Positions 42,926 through 54,695 are shown, counted from the first letter of the stretch. The stretch is DNA of 64,000 nucleotides from Coprinus comatus (GCA_034638255.1 JAWPGT010000030.1:1-64000); one strand, 5' to 3'. Notes: generated by a model from the letters alone, not told the origin. A program made the numbers and translations.

Positions 42926-45143
42926 ATGATGTTACTGCTACTACAATTCCTGTCTGTTTTCATTACTTTCTACTTGGCCTTTTCTGTCAAAGCCTCACCA
43001 CTAGCTCAACGGGAACCATTTCGGTGCACATTCAGTACAGAAAAAGATATTTAAATCACAAAACTTACCAAATGTCGATCTTCGATTCGTAACTGATTCT
43101 GGAGTATGTGAAACTACACCAGGAGTTCATCAGATGTCTGGATATATTACAGTTGGTACCAATATGTCGATGGTACGTTCGATATTTCTATACTATGTAA
43201 TATTTGACTCAGAGGGGGTTGCAACTTGTAAATTGTAAATATAGTGGTTCTGGTTCTTTGAAGCGAGGGAAAATCCAGAAAGTGCACCTTTTACCCTTTG
43301 GTATGTATTCGCATTCCTCTTCGGTCTATGCTAGCATGCGGTAGGTTATGGCTATGGAGTATTGAGAGATATTGTTAGGCTTAATGGAGGACCTGGATGT
43401 TCATCTATGATTGGACTCTTTCAAGGTACTATTTATGTTTTATTATTTGTTGAACATAAATTTAAATATGCTTTCAGAAAATGGACCCTGCCTTGTTAAT
43501 CCTGATTCACAAACAACTGTTTTGAATCCATACAGGTATGGAATATCATTCTTTTGCATCCAAAGTCTTGAACACGCAGGTACCATTTCGTCTGGTAGTT
43601 GGAATAATCTCAGTAATAGTTCAGTGACTCCCACGTTTTTACACCATACAAAAACTGACATTTATACTGGGGTTACATTAGTGATTTACATCGACCAACC
43701 AATTGGTACTGGTTTCTCGTTTGGGACGATAGAAGTCAATAGCACGGTGACTGCTTCTCCGTTTGTATGGGAGGCTTTTCAAGTCTTGTTTGAGAGTGGA
43801 GAATTTTCAAGGTTTCAAAGTCGAGAGTTCGTCAATTCCGTCGTTTCTTTTTTTCGAGTTAACATGTAATCACCATCTCTTCGTTTTTTCTTAGACTCAT
43901 CCTTGCAACTGAGAGTTATGGTGGTCATTACGGTCCTGCATTTGTTACTTATTTCAATGAACAAAATCGACGTATCAAACTGGGGCAAATTAAGGGTGAA
44001 GAGGTGGTTGTTAGTGCTTTAATGATTAACAAGTAAGTATTCAAGTCGCAATTTTTGACCGCAGGTTTTCCAGGAATAAAGAATACTTATATCTTCCTAC
44101 CTCTGCTAAGTGGATGGTTTGATCCCTTAATTCAAAACAAAGCCTACATTGACTTCGCAACAAATGCGCCTGGATATGGTCAACTTCAAAATGATACTGT
44201 ATTAAATAATTTGAACGAGGCCTACTTTGGTAGTGGTGGATGTAAAGAACAAGAAGAAGCTTGTTATGCTGCAGGAGATTCGAATGCCTCAAATAAAATA
44301 TGTCGTGAAGCAGATGAATTCTGTGTAAGCAATAAATATCATATTGAATCAAATTGGCTGTTAAAAATTACTGGCACCACTAGATCGTCAACGTTTTCAT
44401 TCCTGCAGTTGGTGATCGAGATTCGAATGACTTGAGACAAAACTCTTCTGCATTGTTCCCACCTGACTTTTATATCGACTTCCTCAATGATCCTAAAACA
44501 CGGCATCAAATTGGTGCGGAAGTGAAGTATAGTCAATGTTCAAATGCACCTGGTCGGAAGTTTGATACAACTGGGGATGTGAATATATGCATATTCTTTG
44601 GAGCAATGATGTCATGCTAATAGATTATTAGGATGCTCGAAGTCTTTTACCAGAGTTAGCGGCACTTACTGATGAAAAGATGAAGATCCTTATTTGGGTA
44701 AGGCAACAAATCTTGTTTTATATTTCCAATCTCATAAGGTTTTACTCCTGTGCACTACCAGGCCGGAGATGCTGACATAAAGTGAGTAGGGTAAGTTTAT
44801 ATGTAAAGAAGCATCAAATGCTTAAATTCTCGTTAGTTGTAACTGGCTTGGTGGCCACGCTTCTGTACTTGCGATGGACTGGTACGGGAAACAAAGACTC
44901 AGGAAAACACCATTGGTCAACATGACTATTGATGGAAAGACCGTCGCCGCTATCCAAAATGTTGATAATTTCTCGTTTGCGAGGATATATGACGCAGGGC
45001 ATGAAGTGGTAAGAAACACAAAAAAATGAATTGAGAATATATGCATCTGATCAGTGCCGTGATAGCCTGCATTCCAACCGGAAGTCTCGTTTGAAATATT
45101 TCGTCAAATAATCAACAAAGAGCAGTTGCACTCTGTTCAATAA
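42926..45143 (+). CDS. Secreted S10 serine carboxypeptidase
   Basis: The start at 42926 gives MMLLLLQFLSVFITFYLAF, a signal peptide. Exons then carry NVDLRFVTDSGVCETTPG, WFWFFEARENPESAPFTLW with LNGGPGCSSM, ENGPCLVNPD, NMIYIDQPIGTGFSFG, the serine motif ATESYGGHYGP, WAGDADIN (Asp) across an intron to CNWLGGHASV, and YDAGHEVPAFQPE with the catalytic His. The stop is at 45141-45143. The residue before the nucleophile motif is T-E-S-Y instead of the common G-E-S-Y. It removes C-terminal residues from peptides in the acidic environment or vacuole. In the first exon the frame shifts after AQREPFR: five A at 43041-43045 would be four in the frame that continues IFKSQNLPNVDLR. It may be an indel or a sequencing error. 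About ten introns are implied. Confidence 0.75.
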
Positions 45144-46271
45144 TAGTCCCTAGTCGATATCCGTCATATTTCTATTTTTCACTTCTTTTTTATAGTAGGT
45201 CGGACCAGAAAATCACCAAATAAATACATTTTCCACGTATTCGATTTCGTTGCTATTAATTCAATGTCTCAGCCACAAAGTTGCCGAGATTTTTCAGAGA
45301 GGACAATAGGACGGCGGTACTGAGAACATGTATACTTTTCCATACCGTAGTTTTTAACCTGCGATGTTTTTGTACTGCTGCCGGAGATCGCAGAAAGATT
45401 GACAATTATACGTTTTTTGTGCAGTGGACACCAGATGAGAAGTCTTGTGAATAAGTCTCACGTGGCTTACTACCTGGAGTAAACTACTACTCGCACATCC
45501 TCACCATTTGCTCTCGTTGCAATAGTCTTCATTGCACCTTCTTTATTTACCCACCCACCTCCCTCGGAACGACATAGGTGCCATTCTAGAACGGTCGGTG
45601 AGCCATCGTCGTTCTTCACTCACATCGCCAGACTCGCCCACGTTGTGTTCCATACTCAATCCCCATCTCGAGCATACCACTTCGATAGACACGATGGTCT
45701 CCTCTCTCCCACCATTCTCCAATCCATAGGTAGCTATATCTGCCTTATAAATAAAGTTTATCCTATATATCTGATACTCATACAATCATTAACTACCTGA
45801 GCCGACGAACCAGACTAATATCACCGTTGTCGAGGTTACTGGTTTCTTTCATCTTCCTCGCTATGATCTCCATTTCTACCGACGTCCACATTTCCACCCG
45901 GACAATCTATATTCCCGTTGAACTACAAGGAAGACAGCCGTAGGGAAACGGAATCCTCCGTGAGTTTGTGATTTGCTTTGTATAAATTCAGTATCAAATG
46001 GCTTCCCTGCATTTTAAATAATTTAGTCACTCAAAACAAATTCAAATTCTCAAAGGAATTCAAGATCCGAGAGACTCACACAAAGATAGTATGAGGCTGG
46101 AAAAGAACGTACGGCATCCAATCAATGAAACCATTTTGACGTGCAGTTTCCGATAACCAAGTGCACTCACAACTGTGAATCAGTACACATGCAGCATTTT
46201 TAATTAGTAGCGGAAAAAATACAGGGTACAAGGGACTATGTGGACTTACGGAAGATTCTGCAATTGCAATA
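45144..46271. other. Intergenic region left of MITE copy B
   Basis: No supported gene. It begins with the 3' flank of the carboxypeptidase and runs to the inverted MITE copy. Short open frames lack motifs. Confidence 0.5.
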
Positions 46272-46422
46272 CACTGTACCAGTGACTTGGTAATCCACAC
46301 AGATTATCAAGTACTAGCGAGTATTTATCTAAGCTTTACTTTACTCATGAGTGTGGGTCTCAGAGTAAAGTTTAGGTATGTCCTCGATAATCCAGTTAGA
46401 TTATTGAGTCACCCACGCAGTG
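46272..46422 (-). mobile_element. 151-bp MITE, copy B (inverted)
   Basis: This is the reverse complement of the element at 8551-8701 with 6 differences in 151 positions, all transitions. It has the same inverted ends (CACTGTACCAGTGACTTGG and, reversed, CACTGCGTGGGTGACTC) and a 4-bp flanking repeat AATA (46268-46271 and 46423-46426). It confirms the element boundaries and the 4-bp target duplication. Confidence 0.87.
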
Positions 46423-46426
46423 AATA

Positions 46427-47115
46427 ACAAGTTCAGTGTTCAGAACGTTCATCTTGGAGAAAATTACTCACGGGATAAAAAACAAAGTTCCATCACGGTA
46501 ATATATATATAAGATAGGTGACACATTCTTGATGTACAGTACCCTCGTGTGAAGTGCAGACACCGCTCTTGCTTCTGGGAGATATTGGAAGAGCTTTATG
46601 AGGGTGAGTGCCAATTCAACCCCTTATAAGAATCTGAATTGCACTCTACTTCCCAAAAACCACGTAACATACCAGTACTAATTAATCGAGCACCCCTAGA
46701 AGAGCAATAAGGTAAGTTTGGTTCAGACGAGATATGATCATATATGCACTTACCAACATCCAAACAGTCTGTATCTGAAGAATCTTCTTGTAAGTTCACG
46801 ATCCGGAAGATAAATATAGCATCCATGCAAGTGAGGTATCACGATGGTCCATTTCGCAAAAGATATCATGGCAACAGAGAATCCTCCAGCCTTAAGAGAC
46901 ATGATGGCATAATGTTAAAGGGATCACTGTTTCGAAGCCAACTATGTGAAAACATACCAATAATTCCACTATCGGGACGATACTCAATATCAATATACAG
47001 GTAAAGAGTTGCGATTAGGACGCACAGATAATTGACGATAACAATATCATGGTAACTGATACCGCCAAGCAAATTTGGGATGAGCGTTTGAGCCTGTAAC
47101 AAACAAATATCTTAC
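46427..47115. other. Probable 3' part of the DUF6533 gene remnant or intergenic
   Basis: A minus-strand exon-like segment at 47094-46960 (AQTLIPNLLGGISYHDIVIVNYL) follows a GTAAGA intron after NDRK and may belong to the same remnant. The remaining sequence has no clear exons. Confidence 0.3.
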
Positions 47116-47857
47116 CTTTACGATCGTTGCCCCATAGCGCACGTAGTCGAAGGACAAGTAAGGTGACCAGGTCTTGACGGTAACTGGTAATAAAACATCC
47201 AAAATTCTGGCTGTAACTTAGTAATAGTAGGGCCCTCAGAATCTAAAGCACATACATGGCGAGAGGAAATTCGTAGGCAATACATCTGGAAACTTGGGTT
47301 TTTACTATGCTTGAAAGCGAGATTAAGAGACAGTTACGCCTAGTAGGATGCACATTACGCTGTATCAGGACCAAGACTTGAAAATGGCTTACGTTAACGG
47401 TTAAAAAATTCATGTCGACTGTGTGCGTCAGAAACGTAGTACTGAGCAAGTCCTTGACCTGAGTGCGAGGTGACGTACGTTGCATCGACAATCTATCATG
47501 TAGTTCTATCAGATCCAGGAGGGCCGAGGCCCAGTGAGGAAAAGCAACAAAAGAACTTACACGATCGAGGTTAAACCCAGTACTCCAAAGGAAAGGTGAA
47601 TAACTCGAATTTTTGACCAGGATCTTTGGCTGTGTAGATGTATTTTTCTTCAGTTCACTCGCGTGCTCCGAGTATGTGTCGACAATTTGACTATCGCCTG
47701 TGAATGTATTGAATCTGAGTAAAAATGCCAATCGAAAAATGAGAAAAGTTCAAGTAGCACAACGAACAATAGAGTGTACCTCCTGTGGAAAGCGATATAG
47801 AGAATCATATAGACAAAGTGTGAGCGTTGAATCTGCCAATCCAAGGTATTTGCTAAG
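47116..47857 (-). pseudogene. DUF6533-type seven-transmembrane gene remnant
   Basis: From 47857 the frame reads LGLADSTLTLCLYDSLYRF then PQEVHSIVRCAT, TGA, then TFLIFRLAFLLRFNTFTGD. This is the DUF6533 pattern (LYDYLxTxxxEVxxIW... xFLLNRY) with the conserved Trp position now TGA at 47750-47752. Downstream, after introns, VLRLRALWGNDRK ends at 47116 with a GTAAGA donor, matching the LRxYALYGxDRR block of the same family. Later helices are not clear. The family are multi-pass membrane proteins of unknown role expanded in Agaricomycetes. The upstream start could not be joined to the first helix in frame. I call it a broken copy. Confidence 0.5.
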
Positions 47858-48788
47858 TAATCATATTCAAAGTGATGGGAGGATGCCCATTGCCAACGGC
47901 TACTAACAGTAAAGGTATCCTTTAATACGAACGTTTGTTGCGTCTTGTACAATATCCTCGGCTTCTGCTTGAACACTCATCGTCGATGAAATAGACGAGG
48001 AGGAAGGCTTTGGTAGGAAGTTGTCTTTAAGTGAATCCTTATAACCAGGAATCATGATCATAAGAGTAATATTTAGGCAATGAGGTGTTTCCAGTGAGAA
48101 GTGATGGCAACACATATCATTGAATCCATACTGCCGCTGATAGTGTTGCTATTATTGTTGATATGAGTGGCAAGCTCGATCTCTCTCTAGATCTAGAGGA
48201 GGAACTGTCTCTGTATTAGTGTCTCTGATAAAAGAATGAATTTGAAATATCACCTCGGATACGATCCTCGAGCCAACCAGTAGAGCTCGTAACTCCAAAT
48301 CAATCATACTACAAAACTACCATCGTGATATTCCTGTTCGCGGTGGCTCAGTACGCATTGCTAGGATCAAAATGACCTGAGAAAATATTTTGAACCTTCT
48401 ACATAGTTGGAGCTGAAGCGATGGAGTTTGATGTACCATAACCAATGAAAGTCTCAGCGCTTCGGATAGTTTCTTTTTTACCAAAGTATTGCCTCGTGAG
48501 ATCCCATCATGATGGATAAGTATATCTTACTTATTAGAGAATGAAAGCTGCTACGACCATCTTTTGTTTTTCACAAATCTGGAAGGAAAGATTTGAATTT
48601 TGCGAGACGAAACGAAACCACACAACATTCTTTCATTCATTCCATAACGTCGAAATGTGGAGAAGATATCTAGTACATCAACAAATTGGATAACATAAAC
48701 CGTTTCTTCAAATTGTTTCCATGGTTGAAGAAGATTGAAAATAGATTAACGAACTAACTAAGTATCCACATTTAAGTTTGTAATTAGG
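47858..48788. other. Intergenic region
   Basis: The upstream part of the DUF6533 remnant and the 3' flank of the F-box gene. A start-like MSVQAEAEDIVQDATN at 47980 could be its N-terminus but cannot be spliced to it. No other gene is seen. Confidence 0.4.
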
Positions 48789-50494
48789 TCACCACACTTC
48801 CCCAAATTTTTCAAAATGGGAAGAAAGGTTCATTTCTAATATGGCTTTAGGTTCTCCTACAATCATATCAGTCCCTACTAGAAAAGACACCAAATTCGGG
48901 ACGGCTTCGGTAATCGATTTCAAGAATGCTTCATCTACAATTTCCTTCTGCTGTGGCATATCCATCAACCGTAGATTTTTCAAAGAAGGAAATAAAGCGA
49001 AAAACCGAGGTAATATAGCCTTGTGTTGATCAAGGAATTTTGTATGATAGTGACATGAGATGGTCAAGTTTTCAATGGCTGTAAGTTGTGGAATGATATG
49101 ATTGGGATCACCCGTAGTATGTTGTAAGAGCCAATGTGATAATCGTCTTTGTGTACTAAATTTCAATCGAAGATTGATCAGGCGTCGGAGGGAAGTAATC
49201 ATAAGTAGGGCTTTGTCGAAATCCTCATAAGGGTCGGGTATATCATCTTCGTCCTAGTTATCATCAAGTAGAACATAATACTCTGATGAGACGGAAATAG
49301 ATTCAAGGGCTGGACAGTAGGTTGGATTCGATATGATGTGAGATATCATGCGGGGATGTGCGTCAAGTGTTTTGAGGTTAGTAAGTTCCACGTTTAAGAG
49401 CAGGAAATTCATTAGGGAGTACCACGCCGTAGAGCTCGAGCATCGCAATGGTTGGGTGACGGACTAAGAAGGAAAACAATATTTGATAGTCAAGAGTCGC
49501 ATTACATACGACAAGGGTGTCATATTCATATACGAATACCTCCAGCTGAGGTAAATGGATATTGTCGAATATTTCCATCCAAACGGAATAGGATGCACGG
49601 AGACTACTGAAGACGACGTGACGCAGCGTATCAGAGTGATTTCGGAGTAGATTAATGGTATATGGACGAAACAAAGGTTGCATCATCATAGAAGAAGATA
49701 GATAAAACCTGTGAATGCAAGAAGTGGATGTTTGACGTAACGGGGATGATGTTTGTGGTCATAGCACACATTTTATTCTTTTTCCGTTTCGATTTTTTAA
49801 CTTTTTTAAATGGCGAAAAAGAGAGTAGGGGTATCAATTTGGGTATGCGGCGTAAGATATTGATCCATCGCGACAATGTCTTTTCCTTCACAGGCAAGTC
49901 TTGAGGGACTTCATCAAACGCGCGAGTATCTTCCAACACATCATCAAGCGCAGCTGATTCATAGTAGGAATGAAAGCTGCAACCCCTTTCCACCCTAATA
50001 CTCCGTACTTTTTTCTCCACTGCAACATCCAACAACCGACAAAATGTATCCTTCCAAATATCCTGCTCAATAACTGGCTTCCTGTTTGTATCTTCATCCC
50101 ATGGTTCAACTCTAGCAAGCCAGAGATCAATAGTACAGAAATACAAATACAAAGAGTCGACTTTTGGTAAACGACCAATAAGTGCTGTCAACCCTCTTGT
50201 TTCGAAAAACAGCCTTTGGATGTTGGGATTAAAGTGGTACATAATAGTTGGTAGATCATTCATCCACAAAGCGGCATGTAATGCGGGGATATGGTCCTTT
50301 GGAGCAAGGTAAGAAACAAAATAACCTTCAGATGGACAATCGATGCCGTTTCGTTTGAAGAACTCCACAAGTGCCAGGCGATTGAGTAGATGACATGTTT
50401 TGGATAGAGTTAACAGGGATTCGTTGTCACATAGAGGAATGATTACTTGTTCGACGATTTCAAGAGGAAGATCAAGCCAGGACGTAGTGTCCAT
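48789..50494 (-). CDS. F-box-like protein, cluster copy 1
   Basis: The start at 50494 reads MDTTSWLDLPLEIVEQVI, a degenerate F-box (LPLEIVEQ...LLTLSKTCHLLNRLAL). Then comes a long alpha-helical/leucine-rich part with RLLDVAVEKKVRSIRVE. An intron with donor GTGTGC, at about 49758-49696, joins to FYLSSSMMMQPLFRPYTINLL, then VWMEIFDNIHLPQLEVF, AMLELYGVVL, LKTLDAHPRMISHI and a C-terminal half with FFALFPSLKNLRL. In the C-terminal half TAG at 49254-49256 lies in frame in a 21-nt stretch that the paralog at 51-54 kb lacks, so it may be an insertion, a mini-intron or a break. SCF-type substrate recognition is inferred from the F-box. Confidence 0.58.
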
Positions 50495-51135
50495 GGTGGT
50501 TCGCGCTTAAGTAGTATAGTGAAATGATGGTTGACTGCAAATAAACAATTACAAGCAAAAAAAAAATAGCCTCACTAGTATGTAATGCTTGGAGTCAAAG
50601 CAGAAAAAAGTATTACCAAGATGTAAGGGCACTTTAACTCTTCTGAAAGCAACACAAAATTAGTACCATATCATTGAGGGGCAGGCCTTGAGCCTAAGCT
50701 TCAATGCTCATTGAATATAACGCATCCCGCGGTTAAGCCTGAGGCTGTCGAGTAGGGTTCACCCATGCTCGTGTTCCACCCATCACATATTTTCTTCTCC
50801 TCGCTGCTTTCAAAGCTCTCTGGTAGAGCTTCGAATCACTGTACACTGATTTTTTTTTCTTCGTATCATATTTATGCAACATTTTCTACCATCGGAGTTA
50901 AGTCTTGTTGTTGTGTGCCGTGAACAATCCAATCTGAACGAGACTTAATTGTTTAGCCGTCTACATCGACCGCAATAAATGTAAATTATACATCTCGATT
51001 CAAAAACTCCCCTAATCAATGCAAAAAGTCAATGTCATTTTCTTGTTCCTACAACAGGTTCAAGTTTGCTCAACTCCTAATTCTCTGCTCCAAACTCGAA
51101 ACCAAATACTAACTTCTCGAGAAATGGAAACAACA
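50495..51135. other. Intergenic gap between F-box genes
   Basis: The promoter region of copy 1 and the 3' flank of copy 2. No gene, RNA or repeat is visible. Confidence 0.45.
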
Positions 51136-51748
51136 TCACCCAGAAACCACAAATCTATCTTCTTCAATATCCTCTTCAGCATCCTCTTCAGCCCCTACAA
51201 TGACCTCCCCTATTTGAAACACCAGGCCTGGGACAGCAGTAATAACCGAATTCAAGAATTTTTCATCCACAGTTGCTAAGTTTCTCTTTGGTTCTTCCTG
51301 CAACGATACATATTTCAAGGATGGAAATAAAGCGAAAAACTGAGGTAATGTAGTTTTGTGTTCTTCGATTAAATATGTGTTATAGCTATAGTCATATGAG
51401 ATCATGAGATTTGCGATGTTTGTGAGTTGTGGAATGATGTTGGCGTTGGGATTGTTGGTATGATGTAAGAACCAGGCAGCTAATCCACTTGATGCATAAA
51501 GTTTCAATCGAAGATAAATCGAACGCCGGAGGGAGGCAATAGCAAGTAGCGCTTTGTCGAAGTCCTCATAAGCGTCGGGCATGCGCTGGCCAGCACCATA
51601 ATACTGTGAAGATATACAGATGCCGACAAGAGCTGGGCAGTATAATGGGCTTGACAGGATATAGGATATAACGCGAGGGTGTGCCTCAATCATCTTGAGA
51701 TTGGGTAGAATACTATGTTCAAGGACAGGAAGTTCTTTTGGGAGCAGT

Positions 51749-52614
51749 CATCAGTAAAAATTCTCATGTAATGCCTGTGTATATATACTATACAATCCAA
51801 TACCTACAGCCATACCTACTAGGTCTGGACAGCCTAGTAGGTTTGGGAATGCCTATGTATGTCTAGTTTTGAATTCAGGCCTGGTGATAAAAAGGTATCC
51901 TGAGTTTTGACTTCTTCTGGATGTTTAGTGAGTTTTTCCACGATATTATTTATACACCTATATTATTTGTATTTAAATTGTACGAATCATTAATTTAATA
52001 TATTACAACAAGTGAGGTTTGAACCTGCACTCTTGGGAAGTCTACATACAGTACGTAAATGATGCTAATACCACTGAACTACATAAGTAACGTTTTTATT
52101 TCATTTTAACTCAATATCATCTTTTCTGACCTCCATGCTTGCATCTCTATTCTCCCTATTCAACTCCCGACTCCTGAGTCTATTGATACATTATGATACC
52201 TCATATGCTTCTCCAACATCCCCCCATTTTAAAAAAGAAGATCCTAGCAATAAACTAAACTAATCATATAACATTCAATGAATACATACACATATCTACA
52301 CATACCTACACCATACCTACTAGGTATTGATGTAGGTATTGGAAATAAGTACTATGGATGAGAAAATCTACTACATGTGGTTCATGCATGGTACACAGCT
52401 ACTAGCCATACCGCAGGCATCAAAGCCACCTAGCACGGATCTTACCAGGCATGTTAAAATCTAGTATATTCCGTAAATACATACAAAAAAATAATAGTTT
52501 TCTACAGGTATATGACATACCTACTATGGATTTAAGCTAGCATACATAAACATGTAAAATAAATAGTATGTATTACAGGCCTGCATAGGCCTTTCTTTCG
52601 GATTTTTACTGACG
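51749..52614. mobile_element. Non-autonomous DNA transposon 1 (866 bp)
   Basis: The element interrupts F-box copy 2. Its ends read CATCAGTAAAAATTC and, from the other end, CGTCAGTAAAAATCCG, giving terminal inverted repeats of about 13 bp. The flanks are GT (51747-51748 and 52615-52616), a probable 2-bp target duplication; comparison with the intact paralog supports the junction. It has no transposase. Inside are ACCTACTAGG/CCTAGTAGGT inverted arms and a tRNA-like segment. Confidence 0.75.
52011..52086 (-). other. Degenerate tRNA-like segment inside transposon 1
   Basis: On the minus strand a TAGTTCAGTGGTA (52081-52069) resembles an A-box and GGTTCAAACC (52025-52016) resembles a B-box, with a CTTCCCAAG loop (reading like a Gly anticodon CCC) between. 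The acceptor stem ends do not pair and the spacing is too long for a normal tRNA, so I regard it as a relic, perhaps of a SINE head. Confidence 0.4.
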
Positions 52615-53067
52615 GTGCTATTCCATAAAGTTTAAGGATTGCGATGGTTGAGTGACGGCCGAGGAAGGGAAATAATATTTGATGATCGAAGTTCGCGTTT
52701 GATACATGAGAGGTGTCGTATTCATAAGCGAATAACTCTAATTGGGGTAAGTGTATATTGTCAAATACTTCCATCCAAGTGGAATGAGAGGCATGATAGA
52801 CACCACTGAGATTAAGCTGACGCAGAGTTCCGGAATTCTTTTGAAGAAGGTTGAGGGTATATGGGCGGAATAAGGCTTGTATCATCAAAGAAGAGGATAG
52901 ATGAAACCTGCGAATGGAAGGGCTTGACGACGTAGCAAAGATTTCTTCCTCCGCAGGCAATTGCTCCAAGACGTCACTATCCTCTAACCCGTCGTCGGAC
53001 TCGTAGTATGGACGAAAGTTGTTGCCTCCCGTCACCTCAATTTCTTCCACTTTTCTTTCCACTGCAA

Positions 53068-53660
53068 CGTCAGTAAAAAAGTGGTTTGAATATATGTGCA
53101 TATATGCTCTTACCTTGCTTACATTGTTTACATTGTTTACAATTATGGTAATGAGCATATTTGTGAATATTCCTGTTCAGGTTGCATATATAGACTACTA
53201 GAATTATATAGATTGTAGGAAATGTATTTGAATGTATTTGAATGTATTTGAATGTATTTGAATATATTCAAATAATAATTAGGTATATATAAAAGTAAAA
53301 AATGATAATCTACTGGGGATACCATACTGCATATATGCAGCTACACTTTTTTTATACCACATATATGCTCATATATTCATAAATCCAGTATGCTATACAG
53401 CATATATTAATGCCACAACTTGAGTGTAAGACATGTATGCTATATACTAATGATGTATAGTTAATATATGTCAAAAAAATAAATGTCTATTCCCACATGA
53501 TGGTTTTTATATAAACATGATTGTTGCTTTTCAGGTGTAGGGCATATAAGCGCAAACACGTTCAATACCAGACATTTAAACACAATACATGTCGTTACCA
53601 GAATTGTATTCAAATACATAATATACATTTACATATATTAAATCAATATTTTTACTGACG
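53068..53660. mobile_element. Non-autonomous DNA transposon 2 (593 bp)
   Basis: A second element in the same gene, between RLLDV and AVERKV codons. Its ends are CGTCAGTAAAAA on both sides, and flanking AA dinucleotides (53066-53067 and 53661-53662) fit a 2-bp target duplication. The interior is AT-rich and differs from transposon 1, with four exact copies of AATGTATTTG at 53221-53260 and many ATATATGCA-like strings. It has no coding capacity. The shared end sequence suggests a common transposase encoded elsewhere. Confidence 0.75.
53221..53260 (+). repeat. Tandem 10-mer repeat
   Basis: Four exact copies of AATGTATTTG, followed by a degenerate fifth that ends in ATTCAAAT, within transposon 2. 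Confidence 0.9.
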
Positions 53661-54137
53661 AACATCCAATAAACGACAAAAAATATCCTTGAAGGAATCC
53701 TGCTCAATAAGTACTTTCATATCACTCCGTGAATTACGCCCCCCTCTATAGCGAAGTCAGCGATCAATGGTGCCAAAACCCAAGACCAAAGTTCTACATC
53801 CCGGTAAACGACCAACAAGTGCTGTCAAGCCTCTTATCTCGAAAAAGAGCCTTTTAATATCGGGATTGAAGTGATATTCGATACGTGATAGATCGTTTAA
53901 CCATAAAGCGGTGTGCAGTGCAGGGATAAGTTCCTTTGGAGCAAGGTAAGAGTCAATATAGCCTTCAGATGGGAACTCGACGTCGTTTTGTTCAAAAAAC
54001 TCTTCGAGCGCCAGACGATTGAGCAGGTGACATGTTTTGGACAGTGATAATAGAGATTCATTGTCACATAGAGGAATGATTTCTTGTTCGACAAGTTCAA
54101 GGGGAAGGTTGAACCAAGGAACAGTCTTGTCCGACAT

Positions 54138-54695
54138 GGTTGTAGGCAGTATGGTGAGCTGGAATGGTAATGTAGGAGCTAAGTGGTTTCGAGAGTTTCC
54201 AGGGGAGCTCGTCTTTTAAGACAAGATGCGAAGAACGCCCTATAGCATTTTTAACCAAGGGTCAAGATGCGAGGTACATGTAGGCTGTGAGGCAGTCAGT
54301 CATATTACACAACCAACAATACGAGACCAAATGAATCACCCGTGCTGAACCGGAAAGGACACATTTGCGCTCTGATAATCATATTTCTACGTTCAAGTGG
54401 AGTAGCCGCATACTGGGTCCAGGCTCCGGTTTATTCGCTTTAGCCTCGTTTTCGTCTACTTTTTACCTTTGGATTCCGTGATCTTCATAGCGCTGGGGTT
54501 CTTATATTTCAACTCTTTTTCCGCAGTCTATCTCGAGGTTTGCCTCAAGTTATATTTCGTACAAAACCAAATCTAATGTTCTCTAGCCCTAAGACCTGTC
54601 CGAGGCACCCCTTGTGAGAATTTGTGATAAAACCTTACACATCAACGCAATAAAGATAACTCAGAGAGAGTTCCCCTTAATCAATTCCACCGAAG
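54138..54695. other. Intergenic gap between F-box copies 2 and 3
   Basis: No gene seen; it contains the promoter of copy 2 and the 3' flank of copy 3. Confidence 0.45.

Larger units (their letters stand above)
51136..54137 (-). pseudogene. F-box-like protein, cluster copy 2, dead and split by two transposons
   Basis: The start at 54137 reads MSDKTVPWFNLPLELVEQEI and runs parallel to copy 1 (LSLSKTCHLLNRLALEEF, LIPALHTALWLNDLS, RLFFEIRGLTALVGRLPG). At 53757-53759 TGA stands where copy 1 has TGG (Trp in TIDLWLARV), and the frame continues beyond it through VLIEQD and KDIFCRLLDV. The coding text is then cut between RLLDV and AVERKVEE by an element at 53068-53660, resumes through HSTWMEVFDNIHLPQLELF to AILKLYGIA, and is cut again by an element at 51749-52614 before MIEAHPRVISYILSS. 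The C-terminus ends at 51136. The three breaks give independent evidence that the gene is dead. Confidence 0.85.

Noticed and set aside
53221..53260. CRISPR-like tandem array
   Set aside because: Four exact 10-mers without spacers in a eukaryotic transposon; this is a simple tandem repeat.
5731..53759. TGA read as tryptophan (code change)
   Set aside because: Other genes here end with TGA, and the F-box copy has two further disruptions, so decay is the simpler reading.
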